This document shows positions 34,697-41,563 of a DNA stretch of 41,563 bases, piece by piece. Within the stretch, counting starts at the first letter, position 1; the number at the start of each line of letters is the position of its first letter. The stretch is from Novosphingobium acidiphilum DSM 19966 (GTDB lineage: Bacteria; Pseudomonadota; Alphaproteobacteria; Sphingomonadales; Sphingomonadaceae), in NCBI RefSeq assembly GCF_000429005.1, contig NZ_AUBA01000025.1, positions 1-41,563 on the forward strand. Direction: 5' to 3'. Under the pieces are notes generated by a model. The model searched no databases and was not told where the DNA came from. It saw nothing but the letters and a program-made list of their open reading frames with translations. Both the position numbers and the translations under genes were made by a program.

Positions 34697-34783
34697 TGGT
34701 GCGGTCGAGAAGACTCGAACTTCCACGGCCTTTCGGCCACAACGACCTCAACGTTGCGCGTCTACCAGTTCCGCCACGACCGC
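34697..34783 (-). tRNA. tRNA-Leu(GAG)
   Basis: Read on the minus strand, the acceptor stem GCGGTCG (34783-34777) pairs with CGACCGC (34707-34701), followed by discriminator A and an encoded CCA (34699-34697). The D-arm reads GGCGGAACTGGTAGACGC. The anticodon arm is CAACG-TTGAGGT-CGTTG with anticodon GAG. The extra arm is long (GTGGCCGAAAGGCCGT), as required for a class II tRNA-Leu, and the T-arm has GTTCGAGTC. It decodes CUC and CUU. No other RNA gene was found nearby. Confidence 0.96.
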
Positions 34784-34883
34784 ACATCGCAAACGGGGCC
34801 GGGCCAAGAGCCGGGGCCTCCGTCGGGGTAGGAGCGGGCCCCTAGCAAAGCCCTGTACGGGGTGCAACCGTGATTCCGGCAAA

Positions 34884-34902
34884 TTTGCCGATTTTCGGCA
34901 AA
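34884..34902 (-). terminator. Hairpin after the DUF3426 gene
   Basis: TTTGCCGA (34884-34891) pairs with TCGGCAAA (34895-34902) around a TTT loop, 15 bp past the minus-strand stop. An overlapping perfect palindrome GGCAAATTTGCC lies at 34878-34889, so two hairpins compete. On the minus strand a short AAATTT follows the stem, giving a weak intrinsic terminator; it would separate this gene from tRNA-Leu. Confidence 0.5.
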
Positions 34903-34916
34903 AGGCCGCGGGCCGT

Positions 34917-35693
34917 CTATTCGGGTTTCCAGCCGATTTCGGCCACGCGCGCGGTTTTCGGCACGTCGGTCACCGCCTCGTTGATGGTTTCGCTTTCGCC
35001 CGGTTTAAGCACATCCTTGGGCGGGATCACGGTCCAGGTATAGACCACGTGGTTGCCCGCATCGCGCAGCACGATCAGGATCGGCGGCACTTCGCGCACG
35101 TCTTTGCCGACATTGGTTACCGTGCCGCTGGCGCCGTAATATTCCTTGCCATTGGGCAAAGTGCGGCGATCCTGGCGTTCGGGCGGAAACGACAGGTCCA
35201 GATCTGGCCGGGTTCCGCCGAATGTCTGATGCGCGACCGGCAGCCACGCGGGCATGCCGGAATAGGTGACCGCGGCCATTGCGCCTGCAACCAGCAGCGC
35301 AAACAGCACCGCCGCGATCGTCCACAGGCGCGCGGGATTGCGGCGCGGGCGAAATGGCGGTTCATGGGCAAACGGCGATGGTGCCGCGGCCTGGGGCGTG
35401 GTGCGCCGCGTGGCCGGCACCGGCCGGGTCGGCCGGATTGATGGGGGCGGTGCCTCTGCGGGCGGCGCGGCAGGCGGTGGCGCGGCCTCGACCGGGGGCG
35501 GCGCTGGCGCGGGCGCTGGCGCAGTCGCTGGCGCGGGTGGCTGCTCTTGCGCGGGCGCGCGCGCAGGCAGTTCGGGGCCCGTCTGAAACCAGCTGTGCTT
35601 GCAATTGGCACAGCGGACAGTGCGCCCGTCGATACCGATCGCACTGTCGGGAACGACATAGCGCGTCGAGCATGCGGGACAGGCAATGATCAT
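34917..35693 (-). CDS. Zinc-ribbon, single-membrane-span DUF3426 protein
   Basis: 258 residues. The N-terminus is an MJ0042-type zinc ribbon (MIIACPACSTRYVVPDSAIG, then VRCANCKHSWF) with the four cysteines paired as CPAC and CANC. A Pro/Ala-rich linker (about residues 48-115) precedes one membrane span (LWTIAAVLFALLVAGAMAAV, about residues 123-142). A C-terminal DUF3426-type beta domain follows (GASGTVTNVGKDVREVPPIL; LKPGESETINEAV). This architecture is widespread in alphaproteobacteria beside ftsE; its function is unknown. ATG 35693 was chosen over GTG 35699 because the ribbon begins there. Divergent from ftsE. Confidence 0.87.
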   Translation of the reverse strand: MIIACPACSTRYVVPDSAIGIDGRTVRCANCKHSWFQTGPELPARAPAQEQPPAPATAPAPAPAPPPVEAAPPPAAPPAEAPPPSIRPTRPVPATRRTTPQAAAPSPFAHEPPFRPRRNPARLWTIAAVLFALLVAGAMAAVTYSGMPAWLPVAHQTFGGTRPDLDLSFPPERQDRRTLPNGKEYYGASGTVTNVGKDVREVPPILIVLRDAGNHVVYTWTVIPPKDVLKPGESETINEAVTDVPKTARVAEIGWKPE

Positions 35694-35716
35694 GCACACG
35701 GCTTAAGCATGCAAGA

Positions 35717-35744
35717 CCCACATGAAACAATAGCTTCATGTGGG
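35717..35744. promoter_or_regulatory. 10-bp perfect inverted repeat between the zinc-ribbon gene and ftsE
   Basis: CCCACATGAA (35717-35726) and TTCATGTGGG (35735-35744) form a perfect repeat around an 8-nt spacer, 24 bp upstream of the minus-strand start at 35693 and about 100 bp before ftsE. No T-run follows, so an operator or a 5'-leader hairpin is more likely than a terminator. Confidence 0.45.
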
Positions 35745-35845
35745 GAGAATTGCCTTGCGGGCCTTTTTTCCACATGCATTGACGCGTATGCTGCCCGCAG
35801 GCACATCCGGCCATCCAATTTCATGCGAAACCAACAGCCGCGACC

Positions 35846-36637
35846 ATGACCGAGCCAGATGCCGAAATCGTGCAATTCGACAATGTCGGGCTGCGCTATG
35901 GCACGGGCAAAGAGGCGCTGACCGACATTTCGTTCACGCTGTACCCCGGCCGGTTCTATTTCCTGACCGGCGCGTCGGGTGCGGGCAAGACCAGCCTGCT
36001 GAAGCTGCTCTATCTGGCGCAGCGTCCTTCGCGCGGGCTGATCCGCATGTTCGGCACCGATGCGATCACGCTGCCGCGCGAACGCCTGCCCGGATTTCGC
36101 CGCCGGCTGGGCGTGGTGTTTCAGGATTTCCGGCTGGTGCAGCACCTGTCGGCGTTCGACAATGTGGCATTGCCGTTGCGCGTGGCCGGCGTGGCCGAGC
36201 GCGAGATTACCAAGCCGGTCGATGAAATGCTCGACTGGGTGGGGCTGGCCGACCGCCGCGATGCACGCCCGGCCACGCTGTCGGGCGGCGAACAGCAGCG
36301 CGTGGCCATCGCGCGCGCGGTCATCGCCCGGCCCGACATGCTGGTGGCGGATGAACCCACCGGCAACGTCGATCCCGAAATGGCGTTGAAACTGCTGCGC
36401 CTGTTTGAAAGCCTGGGACGGCTGGGCACGACCGTCGTCGTGGCCACCCACGACGTGCACCTGATCCGCAAAGTGCCGGATTCGCTGATCATGCGGCTGG
36501 ACAAGGGGCGCCTGTCGGACCCGACCGGCGCCTTGCGCTATCCGCCGCGCCGCAGTCCGCCTGCGGGCGAACCACCGTTGTCGGCGGCGCCGCGCGACGC
36601 GCTTGATGGCCAGCCGCTGGGATTTTCCCCGGCATGA
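35846..36637 (+). CDS. ftsE: Cell division ATP-binding protein FtsE
   Basis: 263 residues. The ABC ATPase partners FtsX at the division septum, where the complex activates periplasmic peptidoglycan hydrolases. Walker A is TGASGAGKTS (residues 41-50), the signature is LSGGEQQR (145-152), Walker B ends LVADEPTGNVD (Asp169-Glu170), and the H-loop is VATHDVHLI. VFQDFRLVQHLSAFDNVALP is a typical FtsE Q-loop region. The last 35-40 residues form a Pro-rich tail absent from Escherichia coli FtsE (222 residues). The stop overlaps the ftsX start by 4 nt (ATGA), as is usual. Confidence 0.95.
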   Translation: MTEPDAEIVQFDNVGLRYGTGKEALTDISFTLYPGRFYFLTGASGAGKTSLLKLLYLAQRPSRGLIRMFGTDAITLPRERLPGFRRRLGVVFQDFRLVQHLSAFDNVALPLRVAGVAEREITKPVDEMLDWVGLADRRDARPATLSGGEQQRVAIARAVIARPDMLVADEPTGNVDPEMALKLLRLFESLGRLGTTVVVATHDVHLIRKVPDSLIMRLDKGRLSDPTGALRYPPRRSPPAGEPPLSAAPRDALDGQPLGFSPA

Positions 36638-37545
36638 ACGGCACCGGCCTGATCGGCGGATCGCGCAGGGGCGAACCCGGGCTGCTGCCCGATCCACGCC
36701 TGGGCAGTCCGATGCCGTGGGTGATCGCGATTGTCATAGCCCTGACAGTCATCGCGGCGGCCAGCGGGCTTGGCCTGCGCAATGCCGCCGCACGCGCCAG
36801 CGCCGATCTGAATGGCGGGGTGACGGTGCAGATCGTGACCGCCGCGCCGACCGACCGCAACCACCAGGCCGATGCCGCACTGGCCACGCTGACCCGCTTT
36901 CCCGGCGTGGTCGAAGCGCGCCGGGTGGCCCAGGACCAGCTCGACACCCTGCTCGAACCGTGGCTGGGCACGCGTCCGGGCGATACCATCGATGATCTGC
37001 CGATCCCCGCGCTGATCGACGTACGCCTGGACACGCCTGCCACACCCGAACGGATCGGCGCGCTGTTGGGCGCGATTGCGCGTGTGGCCCCTGCGGCACG
37101 CGTCGATGGCGAAGCGGCATGGCTGACCCCGGTGTTCCATGCGATTGCCACGCTGCAATGGCTGGCCGGCGGCCTGATCGCACTGCTGGCGATGGCCACC
37201 ATTGCCGCCGTCGTGCTTGCGGCGCGCAACGCGCTGGCCGGCCATCGCGAAACGATCGAGATCGTGCATATGCTGGGCGGCACCGATGCGCAGATCGCGC
37301 GGGTGTTTCAACGCACCGCCGCGATGGAGGCGGCTGCGGGCGGGATCATCGGACTGTTCGCCGGAATCGTTGCGATCGTCGCGTTGTCGCGGCAATTCAG
37401 CGCGCTTGGTTCGGGCATGGTCGGCGGGGCCATGCTGGCCTGGACCGACTGGGTGGTCATCGCACTGATCCCGGCCGGCGGCGTGGGGCTGGCCGTGCTG
37501 ACCGCGCGGCTGACCGTGCTTTCCGCGCTGCGCCGGATGTTGTAG
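36634..37545 (+). CDS. ftsX: Cell division protein FtsX (permease-like)
   Basis: 303 residues. The inner-membrane partner of FtsE. One hydrophobic span near residues 27-50 (VIAIVIALTVIAAASGLGLR) precedes a periplasmic domain of about 110 residues (VTVQIVTAAPTDRNHQADAA; LTRFPGVVEARRVAQDQLDT). Three further spans follow in the C-terminal FtsX domain (ATLQWLAGGLIALLAMATIA; IIGLFAGIVAIVALS; WVVIALIPAGGVGLAVL). The cytoplasmic loop ETIEIVHMLGGTDAQIARVF is the conserved coupling motif. Translational coupling to ftsE supports the assignment. Confidence 0.94.
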   Translation: MNGTGLIGGSRRGEPGLLPDPRLGSPMPWVIAIVIALTVIAAASGLGLRNAAARASADLNGGVTVQIVTAAPTDRNHQADAALATLTRFPGVVEARRVAQDQLDTLLEPWLGTRPGDTIDDLPIPALIDVRLDTPATPERIGALLGAIARVAPAARVDGEAAWLTPVFHAIATLQWLAGGLIALLAMATIAAVVLAARNALAGHRETIEIVHMLGGTDAQIARVFQRTAAMEAAAGGIIGLFAGIVAIVALSRQFSALGSGMVGGAMLAWTDWVVIALIPAGGVGLAVLTARLTVLSALRRML

Positions 37546-37556
37546 GCGCCGGAACG

Positions 37557-38153
37557 ATGGCTCGTCTGAAACCGCCCGGCCTGTTTCGCCGTTTGGCCTC
37601 GCTGCTGGTGCTGGGCTGGCTGCTGGGCTTTATGGTGTTTGCGCTGGCCCTGCCCCGCCCGGCCGCCGGCACGCGCACCGACGGGGTGATCGCGCTGACC
37701 GGGGCGCAAGGGCGCATCGGTCATGCGCTTGACGTGCTGCACGCGGGCCAGGCGCGCAAGATGCTGGTTTCCGGCGTCGACAGCCAGGTCAGTGCGGCCC
37801 ACTTTGCCAGCGAGTATCATGTCGATCCGGCGCTGTTCGCGTGTTGCCTGACGCTGGGGTATGAATCCTACGACACCCGATCCAACGCGCACGAGGCGGC
37901 CGGCTGGATCGCGCGCAACCAGATCCATTCGGTGCGGCTGGTTACCACCGACTGGCACATGCGCCGGGCCGCGTTCGATCTGACCGTGGCGGGGCCACGC
38001 GGGCTGGTGATCGTTGAGGATGCGGTGCCGTCGCACCCGTCGATGAAGATCCTGTTCATCGAATACAACAAGTTCATTGCGCGGGTCATGGCCTGGCTGG
38101 TCGGCTGGCCCGAAACGAAACGTCAACCCGCCATGGTCCATGACCACCACTGA
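37557..38153 (+). CDS. YdcF/ElyC-like (DUF218) membrane protein
   Basis: 198 residues. One N-terminal hydrophobic segment (LLVLGWLLGFMVFALALP, about residues 16-33) anchors a DUF218 domain: TDGVIALTGAQGRIGHALDV, KMLVSGVDSQVS, YDTRSNAHEAAGWI, and RLVTTDWHMRRAAFDL. The conserved Asp, Asn-Ala-x-Glu and His/Arg positions of the family are present. Homologues such as ElyC affect envelope precursor metabolism; the activity is not defined. It is 11 bp downstream of ftsX and its 3' end overlaps the acyltransferase gene by 14 nt, so the four genes form an envelope operon. Confidence 0.9.
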   Translation: MARLKPPGLFRRLASLLVLGWLLGFMVFALALPRPAAGTRTDGVIALTGAQGRIGHALDVLHAGQARKMLVSGVDSQVSAAHFASEYHVDPALFACCLTLGYESYDTRSNAHEAAGWIARNQIHSVRLVTTDWHMRRAAFDLTVAGPRGLVIVEDAVPSHPSMKILFIEYNKFIARVMAWLVGWPETKRQPAMVHDHH

Positions 38154-38856
38154 CCGCTCCCCCCGGATGGCCGACGTGTTGCGCAGCCTGGTGTTCTATC
38201 CCGTGTTTTACGGGACAAGCGCGGTGCTGATCACGCTGAACCTGCTCAGCCTGCCGTTTCCGCCGGTCGTGCTGCGCACGATGGTGCGCGTGTGGTGCAC
38301 CTGGCACCGCTGGTGCTGTCGGCATATCCTGGGCATTCGCGTGGTGGTCGAGGGCCGCATGCCCGATCACCCGGTGCTGGTGGCGATGCGCCACGAATCC
38401 TTTTTCGAGGCGATCGACCTGCCGGTGCTGCTGCCCAGCCCGGTGATCTTTGCCAAGCAGGAACTGTTTGCCATCCCCGTCTGGGGCCTGTTGGGGCGTC
38501 GCTACGGCCTGATCGTGGTGCAGCGCGATGCCGGTGCCCGCGCCTTGCGCAGCATGATTACCGCGGCGCGCAACAATGCGCTGGCCGCAGGGCGGCCGCG
38601 CCCGCTGGTCATCTTTCCCGAAGGCACGCGCGTGGCCCACGATGCCGCGCCGCCGTTGCAGGCGGGCTTTGCCGGGATCTACAAGATGGCCGGGCTGCCG
38701 GTGGTGCCGATCGCGGTGGACAGCGGCCCGCTGTACCAGCGCCGCTGGAAACGCGCGGGCGTGATCCGCTATCGCATTGGCGAACCGATCGCCCACGGGC
38801 TGCCGCGCGCGGACATCGAGGCCAGGGTGACAGCGGCAATCAACGCGTTGCATTGA
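38140..38856 (+). CDS. 1-acyl-sn-glycerol-3-phosphate acyltransferase-family protein
   Basis: 238 residues with a PlsC-type domain. Motif I is RHESFFEAID, an H-x4-E variant of the usual H-x4-D that occurs in alphaproteobacterial members. Motif III is VIFPEGTR, and GLPVVPIAVDSG fits motif IV. An N-terminal membrane segment is visible (VLITLNLLSLPFPPVVL). The predicted role is acylation of lysophosphatidic acid at position 2 in phospholipid synthesis. ATG 38140 lies inside the end of the YdcF-like gene; ATG 38167 is a possible alternative. It is the last gene of the ftsE-ftsX-YdcF operon, and its stop is 20 bp from convergent tyrC. Confidence 0.92.
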   Translation: MTTTDRSPRMADVLRSLVFYPVFYGTSAVLITLNLLSLPFPPVVLRTMVRVWCTWHRWCCRHILGIRVVVEGRMPDHPVLVAMRHESFFEAIDLPVLLPSPVIFAKQELFAIPVWGLLGRRYGLIVVQRDAGARALRSMITAARNNALAAGRPRPLVIFPEGTRVAHDAAPPLQAGFAGIYKMAGLPVVPIAVDSGPLYQRRWKRAGVIRYRIGEPIAHGLPRADIEARVTAAINALH

Positions 38857-38876
38857 CCGGCGGCTGGGCAGGGAAT

Positions 38877-39806
38877 TCAGGCGGTTCCGTTGTGATCGCT
38901 GCGGCCAAAGTCGGGGCGCGCGTCGTCCTGGCCCATTTCGATGATCGAACGGCGGATTTCGCGGGTGCGGGTGAAATGGTCGAACAGTTCGCTGCCGTCG
39001 CCTTCGCGGATGGCCGTTTCCAGCGCCGACAGATCGCGGTTGAACCGGCCCAGCATGTCGAGCACGGCCTCGCGGTTGGTCAGAAACACATCGCGCCACA
39101 TCGTCGGATCGGACGCGGCAATGCGGGTGAAATCGCGAAACCCCCCTGCGGAAAACTTGATCACCTCGCTTTGCGTCACGCGTTCCAGATCGGACGCGGT
39201 GCCGACGATGCAATAGGCGATCAGGTGCGGCAGATGGCTGGTTACCGCCAGCACCAGATCGTGGTGTTCGGCATCCATCGTTTCAACGCGCGCGCCAAAG
39301 GCCTCCCACAGCGTGACCAGCCGCGCCAGATCGGCAGGGTCGGCATCGGCGGGCGGGGTCAGAATGCACCAGCGATTGCGGAACAGCGTGGCAAACCCGG
39401 CGTCGGGCCCGCTCTGTTCGGTGCCGGCCACGGGGTGCGCAGGAATGATGCGGTGTCCGGGCAGCGCGTGCGCCAGCATTGCGGCAACCCCGGCCTTGCT
39501 CGATCCCACATCGCTGATCAGCACACCCGGTGACAGGCCGGGCGCCATCGCGCGGGCGGCATCGCCCATCGCGCCAACCGGTACGCACAGCACCACCAGA
39601 TCGGCACCCGCCACCGCGTCTGCGGCAGTGTCGGCAATCGTTCCGGCCAATGCAATGTCGCGTGCGCGCTGCCGCACCGCGGGATCTGCGTCGTGGCCGG
39701 TGATGCGGATATCGGGCAATGCGGCCCTGGCCGCGCGCGCCACCGAACCGCCCAGCAGGCCCAGGCCGATCACCGCCAGATGGCGAAAGGGTACGTCCGC
39801 GCTCAT
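38877..39806 (-). CDS. tyrC: Prephenate/arogenate (cyclohexadienyl) dehydrogenase
   Basis: 309 residues. Oxidative decarboxylation of prephenate or arogenate in tyrosine synthesis. The N-terminal NAD(P) site is LAVIGLGLLGGSVARA (Rossmann GLGLLGG), the active-site segment is IIPAHPVAGTEQSGPD with the conserved His, and SHLPHLIAYCIV plus FSAGGFRDFTRIAASDPTMW are family hallmarks. There is no ACT or chorismate mutase domain, matching the monofunctional cyclohexadienyl dehydrogenase type named tyrC in Zymomonas, where it is also paired with an imidazole acetol phosphate aminotransferase gene. ATG 39806 overlaps the hisC stop by 4 nt. Confidence 0.93.
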   Translation of the reverse strand: MSADVPFRHLAVIGLGLLGGSVARAARAALPDIRITGHDADPAVRQRARDIALAGTIADTAADAVAGADLVVLCVPVGAMGDAARAMAPGLSPGVLISDVGSSKAGVAAMLAHALPGHRIIPAHPVAGTEQSGPDAGFATLFRNRWCILTPPADADPADLARLVTLWEAFGARVETMDAEHHDLVLAVTSHLPHLIAYCIVGTASDLERVTQSEVIKFSAGGFRDFTRIAASDPTMWRDVFLTNREAVLDMLGRFNRDLSALETAIREGDGSELFDHFTRTREIRRSIIEMGQDDARPDFGRSDHNGTA

Positions 39807-40921
39807 GCGCCGGCCATCCTGGCCAGCGCGTCGGCAATCGCGTCCATCTGCGCCGCGGTGCCGATGGTGATGCGCAGGCATTGCGGCAGGCCCTGCCCCG
39901 GCAGCCAGCGGGTGATATAGCCGTGATCCATCAGTCCGCGATAGGCATCCTCGGCGCGCAAAGCGCCTGAAAATTCGATCAGCACGAAATTGGCCTCGCT
40001 CGGCAAAGGCCGCAGCCCGCGATTGCCCAGCGCCGCCAGCCGTTCGACAAACCGTGCGCGTTGATCGCGATTGTGTTCGAACGAGGCACGCACGAATTCC
40101 TGATCGCCCACCGCGGCCAGCGCAGTGGCCTGCGCCGACAACGACAGATTGAACGGCCCGCGAATGCGATTGAGCATATCGACCAGCGCCGCATCGCCCG
40201 TGGCCCAGCCGACACGTTCGCCGGCCAGTCCATAGATCTTGGAAAAGGTGCGCGTAACCAGCACGTTGGTCGTGCGCGCCGCCAGCGCCAGCGCGCCGTC
40301 GTCGTCGGCGGGCGCGACATATTCGGCATAGGCCTGGTCGATCACCAGCAGGATATCGGGGCGAAGCCCGGCGTGCAGCCGCGCGATCCCGGCCGCACCG
40401 GTATAGCTGCCGGTGGGATTGTTGGGATTGGCCAGGAACACCACGCGTGTCGCCGGCGTGACCGCGGCCAGCAGCGCATCGACATCGGTGCCGTAATCGC
40501 GGTCGGGCGCCACCACCGGCGTTGCGCCGCAGCGCCGCGCGGCAATGTCATAGACCGAAAAGCCATAGCGCACATAGACGACCTCGTCGCCGGGCCCGGC
40601 AAAGGCCTGCGCCGCCAGGTTGAGCAATTCGTCCGATCCGGTGCCCATGACGATGCGATCGGGTGCAATGCCGTGCAGCGCGCCCAGCGCCTGGCGCAGC
40701 ACCACGCTGTCGGGATCGGGATAGCGCGCCTGATCGCCCGCGCCATGGCGTGCCGCCTGCGCCTGCGGGCTGGTGCCAAGCGGGTTTTCATTGGCCGACA
40801 GCTTGGTCAGCACTTGCCCGTCGGCGCCGGTGGTCTTGCCCGGCACATAGGCATGGATTTGCGCGATCCACGGCTTTGGCTGCGGGCGGTCGGCAAACGG
40901 GGGCAAAACGGGCTCGGTCAT
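39803..40921 (-). CDS. hisC: Histidinol-phosphate aminotransferase
   Basis: 372 residues, PLP-dependent fold type I. It transaminates imidazole acetol phosphate to histidinol phosphate and, in related bacteria, also aromatic keto acids. The N-terminal motif LTKLSANENPLGTSPQA is diagnostic, and NPNNPTGSYTG carries the PLP-binding Asn. VIDQAYAEY follows, and Lys228 in TRTFSKIYGLAGERVGW forms the Schiff base. Coupling to tyrC (4-nt overlap) suggests use in both histidine and tyrosine or phenylalanine synthesis. ATG 40921 was chosen because homology begins there; the in-frame extension to 40975 is not supported. Confidence 0.95.
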   Translation of the reverse strand: MTEPVLPPFADRPQPKPWIAQIHAYVPGKTTGADGQVLTKLSANENPLGTSPQAQAARHGAGDQARYPDPDSVVLRQALGALHGIAPDRIVMGTGSDELLNLAAQAFAGPGDEVVYVRYGFSVYDIAARRCGATPVVAPDRDYGTDVDALLAAVTPATRVVFLANPNNPTGSYTGAAGIARLHAGLRPDILLVIDQAYAEYVAPADDDGALALAARTTNVLVTRTFSKIYGLAGERVGWATGDAALVDMLNRIRGPFNLSLSAQATALAAVGDQEFVRASFEHNRDQRARFVERLAALGNRGLRPLPSEANFVLIEFSGALRAEDAYRGLMDHGYITRWLPGQGLPQCLRITIGTAAQMDAIADALARMAGA

Positions 40922-40994
40922 GGCGCGCGGCCTTAACCGGGAACGCGTCGCAAGGAAACTGCGGACTTTGGGCACTGCTGCGGGCGATGACCCG

Positions 40995-41026
40995 AAAAAA
41001 GGCCCGGAAGACGAATCTTCCGGGCC
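40995..41026 (-). terminator. Rho-independent terminator of the ammonium transporter gene
   Basis: An 11-bp perfect G+C-rich stem, GGCCCGGAAGA (41001-41011) with TCTTCCGGGCC (41016-41026), closes on a CGAA tetraloop (TTCG on the minus strand). It is flanked at 40995-41000 by six A, which is a T-run after the stem on the minus strand. It lies 89 bp past the transporter stop and is the clearest intrinsic terminator in the window. Confidence 0.92.
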
Positions 41027-41114
41027 AGGGTTGTTCGCAGGAGGAACAAGGTCAGGCGGGGCACAGACAGTGGAAACAGGATCACTTTGTCCACCCCGCC
41101 AATTGGGGAAACAC

Positions 41115-41563
41115 TCAATAGTTGTAGGCGCGTTCGCCGTGTTCGTTGATGTCCAGCCCTTCGCGTTCGACCTCTTCGGTCGGACGCAGGCCCATGGTCT
41201 TGTCGAGCACGAAAAACAGCACGGCCGACACGGTGCCCGACCACAACAGCGTGATCAGCACCGCTTCGAACTGGGTCACCAGCTGTGCGCTGATCGAATA
41301 GGGCGCCGCGACATACGGGATCTTCGTATAGTCGGCCGCACCCTGACCGCCCAGCGCGGGGCTGGCGACGATCGCGGTGGCCAGCGCGCCGGTGATCCCG
41401 CCAATGCAGTGCACGCCAAACACGTCGAGCGTGTCGTCATATTTGAACCGGTTCTTGACCGTGGTGACAAACAGGAAACAGATCGGCGACACGACCAGCC
41501 CCAGCACCAGCGCGGTCATCGGATGGGCATAGCCCGACGCGGGCGTTACCGCGACCAGCCCCG
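41115..41563 (-). CDS. amtB: Ammonium transporter (Amt family), C-terminal part, runs off right edge
   Basis: The last 149 codons of a minus-strand gene whose 5' part lies outside the window. Membrane segments are visible (MTALVLGLVVSPICFLFVTT; VFGVHCIGGITGALATAIVA; AVLITLLWSGTVSAVLFFVL). DDTLDVFGVHCIGG holds the second conserved pore histidine of Amt/Mep/Rh transporters. The cytoplasmic tail reads LRPTEEVEREGLDINEHGER and ends AYNY, the typical GlnK-interacting C-terminus. It conducts ammonium across the inner membrane. A glnK gene would be expected on the far side and is not visible. Intact at its 3' end, followed by a strong terminator. Confidence 0.95.
   Translation of the reverse strand, partial: GLVAVTPASGYAHPMTALVLGLVVSPICFLFVTTVKNRFKYDDTLDVFGVHCIGGITGALATAIVASPALGGQGAADYTKIPYVAAPYSISAQLVTQFEAVLITLLWSGTVSAVLFFVLDKTMGLRPTEEVEREGLDINEHGERAYNY

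Noticed and set aside
34697..34783. tRNA-Leu as an integration site for a genomic island
   Set aside because: No second copy of the tRNA 3' end and no integrase are visible in the window.

Overview
The window looks like chromosomal DNA of a high-G+C alphaproteobacterium, most likely a sphingomonad (Novosphingobium/Sphingomonas type). The reasons are the codon bias, the gene order ftsE-ftsX-YdcF-acyltransferase, a coupled hisC-tyrC pair (a linkage known from Zymomonas), and the mix of GMC oxidoreductase, GH130, coniferyl-aldehyde-type dehydrogenase and phytanoyl-CoA dioxygenase genes. This is inference from protein resemblance; no database search was possible.

Layout. 1-1.9 kb: the 3' end of an IS256-family transposase, then a gene-poor, comparatively AT-rich patch with a stand-alone XRE/S24-like regulator and duplicated palindromic sites. 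1.9-7.6 kb: a catabolic block with two LysR regulators, a beta-hydroxyacid dehydrogenase and a coupled enolase-superfamily/GMC oxidoreductase pair. 7.8-10.1 kb: three same-strand genes (DUF188, BaiN-like flavoprotein, spermidine-synthase-like protein). 10.1-12.8 kb: a large exported beta-propeller/phosphoesterase protein. 12.9-19.5 kb: a divergent cluster of five exported proteins, namely a Pro-rich periplasmic protein, a caspase fused to an FGE/SUMF1 domain, a predicted outer-membrane beta-barrel, a papain-like protease with a DUF4384-like tail, and (divergent) a second caspase, also with a DUF4384-like tail.

19.5-27.8 kb: amidase, fumC, trhO, a frameshifted GH13 alpha-amylase coupled to a nitrilase-family gene, and an exported amidohydrolase. 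28.0-29.8 kb: phytanoyl-CoA dioxygenase with a divergent AraC regulator. 29.8-34.5 kb: an aldehyde dehydrogenase, then an SDR - GH130 - Tat-exported S41 peptidase operon. 34.7 kb: tRNA-Leu(GAG). 34.9-41.6 kb: housekeeping genes (zinc-ribbon/DUF3426 membrane protein, ftsE, ftsX, YdcF-like, acyltransferase, tyrC, hisC) and the 3' end of an ammonium transporter with a clear intrinsic terminator.

The best candidate for an undescribed system is the caspase/papain/barrel cluster at 12.9-19.5 kb. All five products carry export signals, two proteins share a DUF4384-like tail, the FGE-like domain lacks the cysteines needed for formylglycine formation, and the minus-strand genes overlap by 4 nt at two of three junctions. 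It looks like a multi-protease module working in the cell envelope rather than a cytosolic suicide system.
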